From an uncultured OCS116 cluster bacterium (GTDB taxonomy: Bacteria > Pseudomonadota > Alphaproteobacteria > Rhizobiales > TMED25): a stretch of DNA of 36,063 nucleotides. The position numbers and the translations under genes are program-made. Shown here piece by piece: positions 16,344 to 24,813 of the stretch. The notes beneath the pieces were generated by a model. The model did not search any database. It worked only from the letters and a program-made list of their open reading frames with translations, and was not told the DNA's origin. Positions within the stretch are counted from its first letter, which is position 1, and each line of letters starts with the position of its first letter. The stretch spans positions 1 to 36,063 of the forward strand of contig CACPAS010000012.1 in the NCBI GenBank assembly GCA_902632055.1. Reading direction: 5' to 3'.

Positions 16344-17318
16344 TTAATTACCTCTATTGTGTGGTTGAGCAAAATCGAACGTGGGTCCAGCTGCGACTAC
16401 ACCACTAGGATTTATTGTTTCATGACTACCATAGTAATGGAGCTTACTATATTCGTCATCGTAAGTATTGGAAATCCCTGGATATTGATACAACTCTCTC
16501 GCATAATTGAAAAGATTCTCATATTCTTTGATTTTTTTCTTATTGCATTTGAAGTGTCCATGATAAACACTATCGAATCTCAATAATGTTGGTAATAACC
16601 TCCAGTCAGACTCTGTTATCTCGTTACCGATTAAATACCTTTGCTGTGATAGTATACTATCTAGCTTATCCAAACCAAGAAAAAGTGTTTCTATCGCTTC
16701 ATTATAAGCGTCTTGAGTTGTTGCGAAACCAGATCTATACACACCATTATTTATGTTTTGATAAATATAGTCATTCATATTATCTATGGAGGTTCTTTTA
16801 TTTACGGGATAATAATCACCTGACTCTGCACCAATATCATCAAATTCTGAATTGAACATTCTAATTATATCCGCGGATTCGTTGTTAACTATGGATGAAG
16901 TTTTTTTGTCCCAAAGCAAGGGTACTGTTACTCTACCTGAGTAATTTTTATCCTCTTCTAAATATACTTCATACAGATATTTTTTGTTATTTATGCTATC
17001 TGCAATAACACCTTGACCATCATCGAATGTCCAGCCGTGCGAACGCATTATGGCATTTACGACAGAGATTGATATTATATCTTCTAATCCTTTTATAGCT
17101 CGATAAATAAGCGTTCTGTGAGCCCACGGACAAGCCCAAGATACATAGAGATGATATCTATCTTTTTCTGCCATAAAACCATCTCTGCCCGTTGGTCCTG
17201 CTGCTCCATCTTTTGTTATCCAATTTCTGTAAATTGATGGTTTTCGGACATAACGACCTTTTGTTTCCTTAGTATTATGCCATTGATCGATCCATTTACC
17301 ATTTTCTAATCTGCCCAT
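16344..17318 (-). CDS. Glutathionyl-hydroquinone reductase (Xi-class glutathione transferase)
   Basis: A 324-residue enzyme that uses glutathione to reduce glutathionyl-hydroquinones (YqjG/PcpF/EcM4 family). The signature YVSWACPWAHRTLIYRAIKG (catalytic Cys63) lies in the thioredoxin-fold part. SSIVNNESADIIRMFN is the gamma-glutamyl binding segment. The all-helical domain contains NNGVYRSGFATTQDAYN and EITESDWRLLPTLLRFD, typical of the class. It is the first gene of the minus-strand operon with msrA, which suggests oxidative or quinone stress handling. Length is normal. The promoter must lie in the 109-base divergent gap shared with the GNAT gene. Confidence 0.94.
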   Translation of the reverse strand: MGRLENGKWIDQWHNTKETKGRYVRKPSIYRNWITKDGAAGPTGRDGFMAEKDRYHLYVSWACPWAHRTLIYRAIKGLEDIISISVVNAIMRSHGWTFDDGQGVIADSINNKKYLYEVYLEEDKNYSGRVTVPLLWDKKTSSIVNNESADIIRMFNSEFDDIGAESGDYYPVNKRTSIDNMNDYIYQNINNGVYRSGFATTQDAYNEAIETLFLGLDKLDSILSQQRYLIGNEITESDWRLLPTLLRFDSVYHGHFKCNKKKIKEYENLFNYARELYQYPGISNTYDDEYSKLHYYGSHETINPSGVVAAGPTFDFAQPHNRGN

Positions 17319-17427
17319 GAAGCCAAATCCTTATACAAAATAATTAGTTGTAGTATTTCTAGCATTTTTATTTTATTAATGCCAACAGAACGTTTTATTA
17401 TACTGTGCTATTGAGAGCAATTTCAAC

Positions 17428-17937
17428 ATGAACATGAATGAGTCAATATTTATACGAAAAGAGCAGGAAATAGATAAAGAAGAAATAGATAGTCTATATC
17501 TCAGCTCCTTTGGACCAGGGCGTTACGCGAAGAGCGCTTTTCGCTATCGAGAAAAATATGATCACATACTCGATATTTCTCAGGTCCTTATTCACCAAAA
17601 TACATTAATTGGCACAATTAGGTTTTGGAATATCTGTGTGAATAATGAAAATTCCCTGCTATTAGGGCCCATAGCGATGCATCGAGATTTTAGGGGGCAG
17701 GGTTATGGGATGGAGCTTCTTAAAAATAGCATAATGAACTGTAAAAATCATGGACATAATCTAATTATACTTGTTGGTGATTTATCTTACTATTCAAAAG
17801 TTGGTTTCAAAAGAATTGTGCCAAAGAAAATCTCATTTGAAGGTCCTGTAAATTTCGAACGCGTCTTGTATATTGAATTTAATAAAAGTATAATCGAGGA
17901 TAGCCTAGAGATTAAAATTAATAAATTTATAGATTAA
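17428..17937 (+). CDS. GNAT-family N-acetyltransferase
   Basis: A 169-residue acetyl-CoA-dependent acetyltransferase of the YhbS-like GNAT group. The acyl-CoA pyrophosphate loop is visible as HRDFRGQGYGMELLKNSI (motif A), preceded by LLLGPIAMH (beta-4) and followed by LIILVGDLSYYSKVGFKR (motif B), where the SYYxxxGF pattern is characteristic. The acceptor is unknown; relatives modify small molecules or proteins. ATG codons at 17428 and 17434 are alternatives. It begins a plus-strand series and lies 5 bases before the DUF1285 gene, so the two are probably co-transcribed. Confidence 0.88.
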   Translation: MNMNESIFIRKEQEIDKEEIDSLYLSSFGPGRYAKSAFRYREKYDHILDISQVLIHQNTLIGTIRFWNICVNNENSLLLGPIAMHRDFRGQGYGMELLKNSIMNCKNHGHNLIILVGDLSYYSKVGFKRIVPKKISFEGPVNFERVLYIEFNKSIIEDSLEIKINKFID

Positions 17938-17942
17938 GAAGA

Positions 17943-18455
17943 TTGCCAAAAACCAATAATAATTATCAAAATAAAGATCCACAGGCGAAGTTCCAAATTG
18001 ATGGAGAATGCCGCTGGTTCTATGATGGGACTGAGATAAAAAGGCACGCAATGGTATGCCTATTCTCTCGATATTTAAAAAGGGATAGTGATGGTGCATA
18101 TAATATTGTGACACCATATGAACGTGTTGCTGTAGGGGTTGAGCACGCGCCGTTTAAAGTGATAAATATTTGGATGAAGGGTAAGGGTAATTCGTGTAAT
18201 TTTTTCGTTGAGACAAATGTGAATGATATCATAAAAATAGAGACAGAAGATCAGTTAAGTTATTTAGCGGATGAAAAAAATCAGGGAATTGTTCCATACA
18301 TTAATATTAGAGAAAATATTACAGCTGTTTTTACTAGATCGTGCATGCTCGATTTAATAAACTACTGCGATTATCATGAAGTAAATGGCCTACAAACTTT
18401 TGGCTTTTGGAGCAACAGAACGTTATTTCCTGTTAACTTGATTGAAGATTCATAA
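17943..18455 (+). CDS. DUF1285 family protein
   Basis: A 170-residue soluble protein matching the DUF1285 family. Typical segments are CRWFYDGTEIKRHAMVCLFSR, YNIVTPYERVAVGVEHAPF, FFVETNVNDII and VFTRSCMLDLINY. The biochemical function of this family is not known to me. The gene starts with TTG. In many alphaproteobacteria it sits next to a NudL-type CoA pyrophosphatase and the CCA-adding enzyme, as it does here, which suggests a conserved functional link without saying what it is. There are no membrane segments or signal peptide. Confidence 0.8.
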   Translation: MPKTNNNYQNKDPQAKFQIDGECRWFYDGTEIKRHAMVCLFSRYLKRDSDGAYNIVTPYERVAVGVEHAPFKVINIWMKGKGNSCNFFVETNVNDIIKIETEDQLSYLADEKNQGIVPYINIRENITAVFTRSCMLDLINYCDYHEVNGLQTFGFWSNRTLFPVNLIEDS

Positions 18456-18472
18456 ACACAAAAAATATCTCC

Positions 18473-19069
18473 ATGGACTACACGCAAAAATTAATAAAAA
18501 ATATGCCACTCTTTAGCACCCAATCATCAATAAAGGAGGCTGAAGCAAAATATTACTCCGTAATAGATGGAATTGAATATAGAAATTCAGCGGTGCTGGT
18601 TCCTTTAATTCAGAGTCGTAATGGTATGGAGATTATCCTAACCGTTCGCTCCAATGATTTACCTTCACATGCTGGTCAAATATCTTTCCCAGGTGGAAAA
18701 GTGGATACTAAGGATAAGAGTCCAGTCGATACTGCATATAGAGAAGCTTTTGAAGAAATAGGCTTGTTAAAAGAGCAGGTTAAGAAGCAGGGATATCTTG
18801 ACCTTACTACCACAGGGACGAATTACATGATATTACCGGTTGTTGGACTTGTAGATATAGATTTTGTTCCGCAAATAAATAGAAATGAGGTTGAACATTT
18901 AATATATCTACCAATGGAATTCATAGAAAATAAGAATAATTTAGAGTTTGTAGATAAGAAATTCAATGGAATAAGAAAATCATTTTATTTATATCAATAC
19001 AAGGAGTATTCTATCTGGGGGGCAACAGCCCGTATATTAAAATCACTTTCTGAAAGGTTTTTTCAATAA
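18473..19069 (+). CDS. CoA pyrophosphatase (NUDIX hydrolase, NudL-like)
   Basis: A 198-residue NUDIX enzyme that probably splits CoA into phosphopantetheine and 3',5'-ADP. The CoA-specific lead-in LPSHAGQISFPGGKVD runs straight into the NUDIX box. REAFEEIG supplies the metal-binding glutamates (Glu91, Glu94, Glu95). As in NudL relatives, the first box position is more variable than in generic NUDIX proteins. Its final base overlaps the start of the next gene (19069), so translation is coupled. It lies between DUF1285 and DUF6111 genes. Confidence 0.93.
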   Translation: MDYTQKLIKNMPLFSTQSSIKEAEAKYYSVIDGIEYRNSAVLVPLIQSRNGMEIILTVRSNDLPSHAGQISFPGGKVDTKDKSPVDTAYREAFEEIGLLKEQVKKQGYLDLTTTGTNYMILPVVGLVDIDFVPQINRNEVEHLIYLPMEFIENKNNLEFVDKKFNGIRKSFYLYQYKEYSIWGATARILKSLSERFFQ

Positions 19070-19335
19070 TGGCAAAATTAATAATATTACATTTACTAAT
19101 TCTATCCATCCCCTTTATATTGATGAGCCTCTTTTATATAATTAGCGGACGTTCAAAAGCACTCAGAGATATTCCGGAAGTTTATGGTTATAAATTGCTA
19201 ATATTAGGTTTATCAATTTCAATAATAATTTTTTATTTAAACCCAATACTATCGGGTGTATCAAGAGATAATAATTATACACCTCCTTACATTGAAGACG
19301 GAAAGATTGTTTCAGGTAATGTAAATGAGAATTAG
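19069..19335 (+). CDS. Small membrane protein, probably DUF6111
   Basis: An 88-residue protein with two strongly hydrophobic segments, about residues 3-25 and 43-60. They are joined by a basic loop containing GRSKALRDI, and a polar tail of about 25 residues follows. Position between the CoA pyrophosphatase and the CCA-adding enzyme, size and topology fit the DUF6111 family of alphaproteobacteria. That assignment rests on context plus general pattern, not on a diagnostic motif. No function is known. Its ATG overlaps the end of the NUDIX gene by one base. Confidence 0.68.
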   Translation: MAKLIILHLLILSIPFILMSLFYIISGRSKALRDIPEVYGYKLLILGLSISIIIFYLNPILSGVSRDNNYTPPYIEDGKIVSGNVNEN

Positions 19336-19344
19336 AAGATATTT

Positions 19345-20601
19345 ATGGGAAAAATCCTATCAATAGATAAATATAGCCGGAAAAAAATAGACCTAAGCAA
19401 TTTATTAGATATCAATATTTGCCGGTTAAATGCCTTATTCACAGAAAATGGACTGAATTTACTCATAACTGGAGGAGCCGTAAGGGATCATATTTTGGGG
19501 AATAAACCAAATGATATTGATTTTACAACAGATGCAAACCCAGATGAAATTATCAGTAAGTTGAAAAACAATAGAGATTTTCTTGTTATAGATGATGCAA
19601 AAAAATACGGTTGTATCTCTTTCAAGAAAAATGAAAAAAAATATGAAGTCACAACCTTGAGGGAGGATGTTAATACGTTTGGTCGATCTGCTGATGTACG
19701 TTTTACGAAAGATCTCTACAAAGATGCAATGAGACGAGATTTTTTTTGTAATTCAATGTATCTCTCATTTGATGGTATGCTCTATGATCCATTAAATGCT
19801 TACCAGGACACTTTAGGTCGCAAAGTTTCATTTATCGGTGATACTTTTGATAGAATTCAAGAAGATCACCTAAGAATACTTAGATATATAAGATTTTCGT
19901 CCAAATTAGACTCCAAGAACATAATCCCTGAAGAATTAGAGGTTTGTATAAAAGAAAAGGCTTTGTTACTTCGAATATCAAAAGAGAGAATAAAAAGTGA
20001 GATTTTAAAGTTGATGCAATCAATAAAGTCACCTGAGATAATTTCAGCATTGTCTCTCAGAGAGTTTTTGGGTCTTTTTGATATCAAAATAAATAATTGT
20101 ACTCATATCCCAAAGCTTGCATCAATAAAGAAAAGATTTGATAATTTTTTTCAAAATCCACTTTTTGAATTTACTCTTACACTGGATAATACTGTACCTT
20201 TTGATAATACATTAAATATGCTAAGAGAGCTTAGGTTTACAAATCATGAAATTAAGCAAATTAAAATATTCTCAGACTTACTTGAACAACGCACTGTCTC
20301 AGTTGTAGATAATATTGATGCCTATATTTATAAATACGGTAGGGAATTTACCGGATACGCCGTTATCATTTTTTGTTTGTTTGAGTCAAAAAAAATACAA
20401 AATAAATCCCTTTTGACGCTATTCAATAGTATAAGTGAAAAAGCAATACCAAATTTTCCTATTAAATCAGAAGATATTTTAGGACTAGGTGTTAAACCAG
20501 GAAAGGATGTGGGTCTAATTATAAAAAAGTTTGAGAAAGAATGGTTATCAAGTAATTGTCAGCTGACCAAAGATGAGCTTCTTGCAAAAATAAATCTCTG
20601 A
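19345..20601 (+). CDS. cca: CCA tRNA nucleotidyltransferase (poly(A) polymerase family)
   Basis: Adds or repairs the 3' CCA of tRNAs. The 418-residue protein begins its catalytic head with LLITGGAVRDHILGNKPNDI, whose GG and following DFTTDA provide nucleotide and metal binding (the DxD pattern). The template-recognition part is ...EDHLRILRYIRFSSKL and KERIKSEILKLM, typical of class II CCA enzymes. Length is normal. Because tRNA-Met in this window already encodes CCA, repair is the likely role for at least that tRNA. The stop abuts the stop of hemF on the other strand with no base between. Confidence 0.93.
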   Translation: MGKILSIDKYSRKKIDLSNLLDINICRLNALFTENGLNLLITGGAVRDHILGNKPNDIDFTTDANPDEIISKLKNNRDFLVIDDAKKYGCISFKKNEKKYEVTTLREDVNTFGRSADVRFTKDLYKDAMRRDFFCNSMYLSFDGMLYDPLNAYQDTLGRKVSFIGDTFDRIQEDHLRILRYIRFSSKLDSKNIIPEELEVCIKEKALLLRISKERIKSEILKLMQSIKSPEIISALSLREFLGLFDIKINNCTHIPKLASIKKRFDNFFQNPLFEFTLTLDNTVPFDNTLNMLRELRFTNHEIKQIKIFSDLLEQRTVSVVDNIDAYIYKYGREFTGYAVIIFCLFESKKIQNKSLLTLFNSISEKAIPNFPIKSEDILGLGVKPGKDVGLIIKKFEKEWLSSNCQLTKDELLAKINL

Positions 20602-21474
20602 CTACCAACTTACTAAAGGGGGCAAGGAAGATAAAATTGAGTCAACATTGCCACCAGTCTTTAGGCCAAATAATGTTCCTTTGTCATACATCAAATTAAA
20701 TTCTACATACCTACCCCTGAAATGCAACTGTTCTTCTTTTTCTTTTTTAGTCCATTTTTTTTCAATATTGTCTTCGATAATAATTTTATATGCTTCAATA
20801 AAATTATGGCCAACTTGTTTGAGAAAAGATAAATCTCTACTCGAATTTCTTGACTTATAATTATCGAAAAAGATACCGCCGGTTCCTCTACTCTCATTTC
20901 TGTGTTTTATATAGAAATAAGCATCGCAATTTTTCTTAAATTTATCATATTCATCTATTGATGAACCATCGCATGCAGATTTTAAATATTTTTGAAAGAG
21001 AACTGTATCTTTATCTTTTTCTGACCTTTTTATTTTTAGCATAGGAGTCAGGTCGGCGCCGCCTCCAAACCAATATTTATCTGTTGCAATCATTCTAAGG
21101 TTAAGGTGAGCAGAGGGTATATGAGGGCTTTGAGGATGAATAATGACTGAAATACCTGAAGCCCAAAAATCACAAACATCGCTTTTCTCATCGTTAAGCG
21201 CACCCGCTGGCAGCTCACCATATACAGTTGAAAAGTGCACCCCAGCTTTTTCAATAATTGATCCTCTTAGAATACTTGAGATACCACCGCCACCTTCATT
21301 TCTTACCCACCTATTAACTTGGAATTTTTCTTGTCTTTTTGATGACTTATTTTCATACTCTTCTAAATTTTTACAAATGTTATCACGTAGACTTATGAAA
21401 ATTTTTTCTGCATCTTCCCTTATAGATTTTGTGTCATTTAGAGTTTTTTCATGAATTTTTTTTTTATATTTCAT
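20602..21474 (-). CDS. hemF: Coproporphyrinogen III oxidase, oxygen-dependent
   Basis: Catalyses the two oxidative decarboxylations of coproporphyrinogen III to protoporphyrinogen IX using O2. The 290-residue product has RNEGGGGISSILRG, EKAGVHFSTVYGELP, HPQSPHIPSAHLNLRM, YWFGGGADLTPML, the GGIFFDNY segment, and RGRYVEFNLMYDKGTLFGL near the C-terminus, all characteristic of HemF. It is 6 bases downstream of trmL and probably in the same transcript. An O2-dependent enzyme, with no anaerobic HemN in view, fits an aerobic lifestyle. Confidence 0.97.
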   Translation of the reverse strand: MKYKKKIHEKTLNDTKSIREDAEKIFISLRDNICKNLEEYENKSSKRQEKFQVNRWVRNEGGGGISSILRGSIIEKAGVHFSTVYGELPAGALNDEKSDVCDFWASGISVIIHPQSPHIPSAHLNLRMIATDKYWFGGGADLTPMLKIKRSEKDKDTVLFQKYLKSACDGSSIDEYDKFKKNCDAYFYIKHRNESRGTGGIFFDNYKSRNSSRDLSFLKQVGHNFIEAYKIIIEDNIEKKWTKKEKEEQLHFRGRYVEFNLMYDKGTLFGLKTGGNVDSILSSLPPLVSW

Positions 21475-21480
21475 ATCACA

Positions 21481-21951
21481 TCAAGCTGAAATTTGTCTAA
21501 TTGCTTCGCCCATTATAATAGCGCAAGAATTTGAAATATTAAATGATCTAATATTATTTTGCATTATTATTCTAATTCTGATATCTGAATTATCATGTAC
21601 TGCGTCCGGTACACCAGAGCTCTCTCTTCCAAAAACTATCACGTCACTCGATTGATATTCAACATCAAGATAAGACCGGCTTGCTTTTGTTGTTGCTAAC
21701 AGAATTCTTTTTGATTGAGATCTAGACCAAGAGTAGAACTTATCCCAAGAGGGATGCCTTACTAGTTCTAAGTATTCAGTATAATCCATTGCAACTCTTT
21801 TGAGTCTTTTATCATCAATCACAAATCCTGCTGGCTCAATTATGTGAAGGATGAACCCAAAGCATGCAGCTAGGCGAATAATTGAACCAGTATTTTGTGG
21901 AATATCAGGTTGATATAGTGCGACGGAAATTTTATTTTTCTGATTCTTCAC
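21481..21951 (-). CDS. trmL: tRNA (cytidine/uridine-34-2'-O)-methyltransferase TrmL
   Basis: A 156-residue SPOUT (trefoil-knot) methyltransferase that methylates the wobble ribose of some tRNA-Leu. Typical segments are ALYQPDIPQNTGSIIRLAAC, EPAGF, the family's MDYTEYLELVRH, the knot strand VIVFGRESSGVP, and the C-terminal IRSFNISNSCAIIMGEA. The start codon is GTG with GGATGAG upstream. It opens the minus-strand trmL-hemF pair and is divergent from petABC. The length is that of the stand-alone catalytic domain. Confidence 0.94.
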   Translation of the reverse strand: MKNQKNKISVALYQPDIPQNTGSIIRLAACFGFILHIIEPAGFVIDDKRLKRVAMDYTEYLELVRHPSWDKFYSWSRSQSKRILLATTKASRSYLDVEYQSSDVIVFGRESSGVPDAVHDNSDIRIRIIMQNNIRSFNISNSCAIIMGEAIRQISA

Positions 21952-22107
21952 ATCTCATCCGTTTAAAAAATTATTAAATATTCTTATATATATAAATGAA
22001 GTTAGAGTTTTTATAATTTATAACAAAAAATCAATTAATAACGTGTATAAATATATAGCATTTTTTTTTAAATCAGTATAAATATATAGAGTAATTAAGA
22101 GGCCCAA
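21952..22107. promoter_or_regulatory. Divergent promoter region trmL-hemF / petABC-apt
   Basis: These 156 bases, the longest gene-free stretch of the window, must hold both promoters. They are extremely AT-rich. A TATAAT at 22012-22017 could be a -10 box toward petA, but no matching -35 is clear. Further down are two identical 14-base repeats and a run of nine T residues (22061-22069). No riboswitch-like conserved fold was recognised. Confidence 0.4.
22045..22089 (+). repeat. Two identical 14-base direct repeats upstream of petA
   Basis: GTATAAATATATAG occurs at 22045-22058 and again at 22076-22089. The start-to-start distance is 31 bases, about three turns of the DNA helix, so both copies face the same side. 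They lie 19-63 bases before the petA start codon. They could be binding sites for one regulator, twin -10-like elements, or just AT-rich coincidence. Confidence 0.6.
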
Positions 22108-22683
22108 TTGTCAGATAAAGATCCAAAAGAACCATCGCGCAGAGATTTTATTTTTTTAGCTACAGGTGCTTTTGCTGCAGCGGGTGTAGTTGGTGTTGCG
22201 TGGCCTCTCGTTCATCAAATGAACCCCGATGCAACAGCTCTCGCACTTTCAAAGATTGAGGTTGATATAAGTCAGCTCGATAGGGGTCAAGCAATTACAG
22301 TAAAATGGAGAGGAAAACCCGTCTTTATAAGAAGAAGAACGGATGAGGAAATTCAGATGGCTTCACGAGTAGATGTAAATAGCTTACCTGATAAAAATGC
22401 TCGAAATTATAATTTAAGCTCTGACTCATCCGCAACGGATGAAAATAGATCGCTCGATGAGAGCAAAGAGTGGCTCGTAATGGTTGGGGTTTGCACACAC
22501 CTAGGTTGTGTTCCCAAGGGTCAGTCTCTGGGTGATACCAAAGGTGACTTTGGGGGTTGGTATTGTCCATGTCATGGTTCTCATTATGATACTGCTGGTA
22601 GGATAAGGAAGGGGCCAGCGGCAAAAAATCTTGATATACCAATGGCAGAATTTATAAATCAAAACGTAATTAGAATAGGTTGA
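22108..22683 (+). CDS. petA: Ubiquinol-cytochrome c reductase, Rieske iron-sulfur subunit
   Basis: The 191-residue Rieske protein of complex III, which carries the 2Fe-2S cluster that takes electrons from ubiquinol. A twin-arginine-like signal anchor [17 protein letters not shown] near residues 10-26 holds it in the inner membrane with its head in the periplasm. The cluster ligands are in CTHLGC (Cys129, His131) and CPCHGS (Cys153, His156), with the disulfide cysteines Cys134 and Cys155. Translation starts at TTG with GAGG six bases upstream. petB follows after 7 bases. Confidence 0.97.
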   Translation: MSDKDPKEPSRRDFIFLATGAFAAAGVVGVAWPLVHQMNPDATALALSKIEVDISQLDRGQAITVKWRGKPVFIRRRTDEEIQMASRVDVNSLPDKNARNYNLSSDSSATDENRSLDESKEWLVMVGVCTHLGCVPKGQSLGDTKGDFGGWYCPCHGSHYDTAGRIRKGPAAKNLDIPMAEFINQNVIRIG

Positions 22684-22690
22684 TAATAAA

Positions 22691-23950
22691 ATGAGTAAAG
22701 AGTCTACATATATACCAAAGTCAGGTTTATCAAAGTGGTTTGATCAAAGGTTGCCGCTACAAAGAATGATGCATGACAATATAAATGCCTTTCCAACGCC
22801 AAGAAATTTAAATTACTGGTACACTTTTGGAGGCATTTTAACTTTCTGTCTGGTTACACAAATAGTAACCGGAATTGTTCTCGCAATGCATTATACAGCA
22901 GATGCTAACCTAGCATTCGCATCTGTTGAACACATCATGCGGAATGTAAACTATGGATGGCTTATAAGATACATTCATGCTGTCGGTGCCTCAATGTTTT
23001 TCTTGGCTGTCTATGTGCATATATTTAGAGGATTGTATTACGGATCATATAAAGCACCCAGAGAAGTCCTATGGATCCTTGGAGTTGTTATCTACTTATT
23101 AATGGTTATTACAGCATTCATGGGATATGTACTCCCATGGGGACAGATGAGTTTCTGGGGAGCAACTGTTATAACAAATCTATTTTCTGTGATACCCGTT
23201 GTTGGCACAACAATAACGGAATGGTTGTGGGGTGGATTTGCCGTAGATAATGCAACACTTAAGAGATTTTTTAGTCTGCATTACCTGATGCCATTCATGA
23301 TTTTTGGTGTTGTCATTCTTCATATTTGGTCATTGCATGTCACAGGTAATAATAATCCAGTAGGAGTTAGCGTAAAAGAGAAACAAGATACAGTTCCTTT
23401 TGCACCCTATTATACAGTAAAAGATGCATTCTCACTGGTTTGTTTCCTGATACTCTTTGCATGGTTCATTTTCTTCAATCCAAATATACTTGGGCACACG
23501 GATAATTATATTATGGCGGATCCACTGGTGACGCCTGCTCATATTGTGCCTGAATGGTATTTACTTCCATTCTATGCAATATTGAGAGCAATACCATCCA
23601 AGCTAGGTGGTGTTTTAGTTATGGGTGGGGCAATTGCAATTTTATTCATACTACCTTGGCTTGATACATCGAAAGTGAGGTCAGCAACTTTTAGACCTTT
23701 ATATAAGCAGTTTTATTGGATATTTCTAGTTAATTGTATTGCTCTTGGGTATCTAGGATCACAGAACCCAGAAGGTCTATTTCTAGTAGCTTCACGAATA
23801 TGCACCGCATACTACTTTATTCATTTTCTCTTAGTGCTACCAATCTTGGGTTTAGTTGAAAAGCCAAAGCCAATACCTGAGAGTATAACAAAGGCTGTTC
23901 TTGAAAAGATTGAAATCAAAAACATTAAAGAAAGAAGAGCGGAGGCTTAG
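22691..23950 (+). CDS. petB: Cytochrome b of the bc1 complex
   Basis: The 419-residue membrane core of complex III, binding two b-type hemes and ubiquinone. Helix B contains [20 protein letters not shown], and helix D contains [18 protein letters not shown]; each supplies two heme-ligating histidines spaced 13-14 residues apart. The Qo-site motif PEWY is in [15 protein letters not shown]. Eight hydrophobic segments are seen. Length and order are normal for alphaproteobacterial petB. The stop lies 10 bases before petC. Confidence 0.98.
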   Translation: MSKESTYIPKSGLSKWFDQRLPLQRMMHDNINAFPTPRNLNYWYTFGGILTFCLVTQIVTGIVLAMHYTADANLAFASVEHIMRNVNYGWLIRYIHAVGASMFFLAVYVHIFRGLYYGSYKAPREVLWILGVVIYLLMVITAFMGYVLPWGQMSFWGATVITNLFSVIPVVGTTITEWLWGGFAVDNATLKRFFSLHYLMPFMIFGVVILHIWSLHVTGNNNPVGVSVKEKQDTVPFAPYYTVKDAFSLVCFLILFAWFIFFNPNILGHTDNYIMADPLVTPAHIVPEWYLLPFYAILRAIPSKLGGVLVMGGAIAILFILPWLDTSKVRSATFRPLYKQFYWIFLVNCIALGYLGSQNPEGLFLVASRICTAYYFIHFLLVLPILGLVEKPKPIPESITKAVLEKIEIKNIKERRAEA

Positions 23951-23960
23951 CTCAAAGAAT

Positions 23961-24809
23961 ATGTCTAAATTATCTATTCATAAGTTGACGATCTGCGTAG
24001 TATTTCAAATACTATTTGTTTTCTTCATAACTGCTGAAGTCTTTGCTGCAGGAGAACAAAAAAGAGTGAAAAAGCACCATTGGTCCTTCGCTGGAATATT
24101 TGGTCATTATGATGATGCGCAACTACAAAGAGGTTTCCAAGTATACAGGGAAGTATGCTCCTCGTGCCATTCGATGAACTATGTTTATTACAGGAATTTG
24201 GCCGAGGAAGGCGGTCCAGGATTCACAGTAGAAGAAGTTAAGGTAATTGCGTCCGAAGACATGATAATGGATGGGCCAGATGAATATGGTGAGATGTTTG
24301 AAAGGCCAGGAAAACCTAGTGATATATTTGTATCACCATATGCCAATCAGAATGAAGCCCGTGCATCAAACGGTGGCGCCTATCCTCCAGATTTTAGTGT
24401 ATTAGCAAAAGCAAGGAGTACACTCAGAGGGTTTCCTTGGTGGTTTATCGACCTATTTACTGGTTACCAAGAGCAGGGTGTGGATTACATTTATGCGCTA
24501 CTTAACGGCTATAGTGAGCCACCAACAGAATTCAATCTGCAATCCGGTATGCATTATAATGAATACTATCCTGGCAAACAAATAGGCATGGGTCAGCCTC
24601 TTTATGATGAATCAGTAGAATATGCTGATGGAACCATTGCATCTGTTGAGCAAATGGCGGAAGATGTGTCTGCTTTCATGATGTGGGCAGCTGAGCCAAA
24701 GCTTGAAATGCGCAAAAGAATGGGTTTTAAAGTTGCTATATTTTTATTCGTCCTTGCTGGTTTACTATATTATTCAAAGAAGAAGATATGGGCGAGAATT
24801 GAACATTAG
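23961..24809 (+). CDS. petC: Cytochrome c1 of the bc1 complex
   Basis: A 282-residue heme c subunit with an N-terminal signal peptide (hydrophobic stretch to AEVFAAG). The heme attachment site is CSSCH (Cys66, Cys69, His70), and the sixth ligand is the Met in IGMGQPLYDE. The C-terminal segment VAIFLFVLAGLLYYSKKK anchors it in the inner membrane. The ATG at 23961 is chosen because the longer in-frame reading would run into petB and displace the signal peptide. Together petA, petB and petC form a complete minimal complex III operon, with apt 4 bases behind. Confidence 0.97.
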   Translation: MSKLSIHKLTICVVFQILFVFFITAEVFAAGEQKRVKKHHWSFAGIFGHYDDAQLQRGFQVYREVCSSCHSMNYVYYRNLAEEGGPGFTVEEVKVIASEDMIMDGPDEYGEMFERPGKPSDIFVSPYANQNEARASNGGAYPPDFSVLAKARSTLRGFPWWFIDLFTGYQEQGVDYIYALLNGYSEPPTEFNLQSGMHYNEYYPGKQIGMGQPLYDESVEYADGTIASVEQMAEDVSAFMMWAAEPKLEMRKRMGFKVAIFLFVLAGLLYYSKKKIWARIEH

Positions 24810-24813
24810 ACCG

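Noticed and set aside
17362-17382. GCATT...AATGC inverted repeat between the hydroquinone reductase and GNAT genes
   Set aside because: Five-base arms 11 bases apart in AT-rich DNA are expected by chance; nothing further supports an operator.
22061-22069. Run of nine T upstream of petA considered as terminator tail
   Set aside because: No stable stem precedes it on the plus strand; more likely AT-rich spacer.
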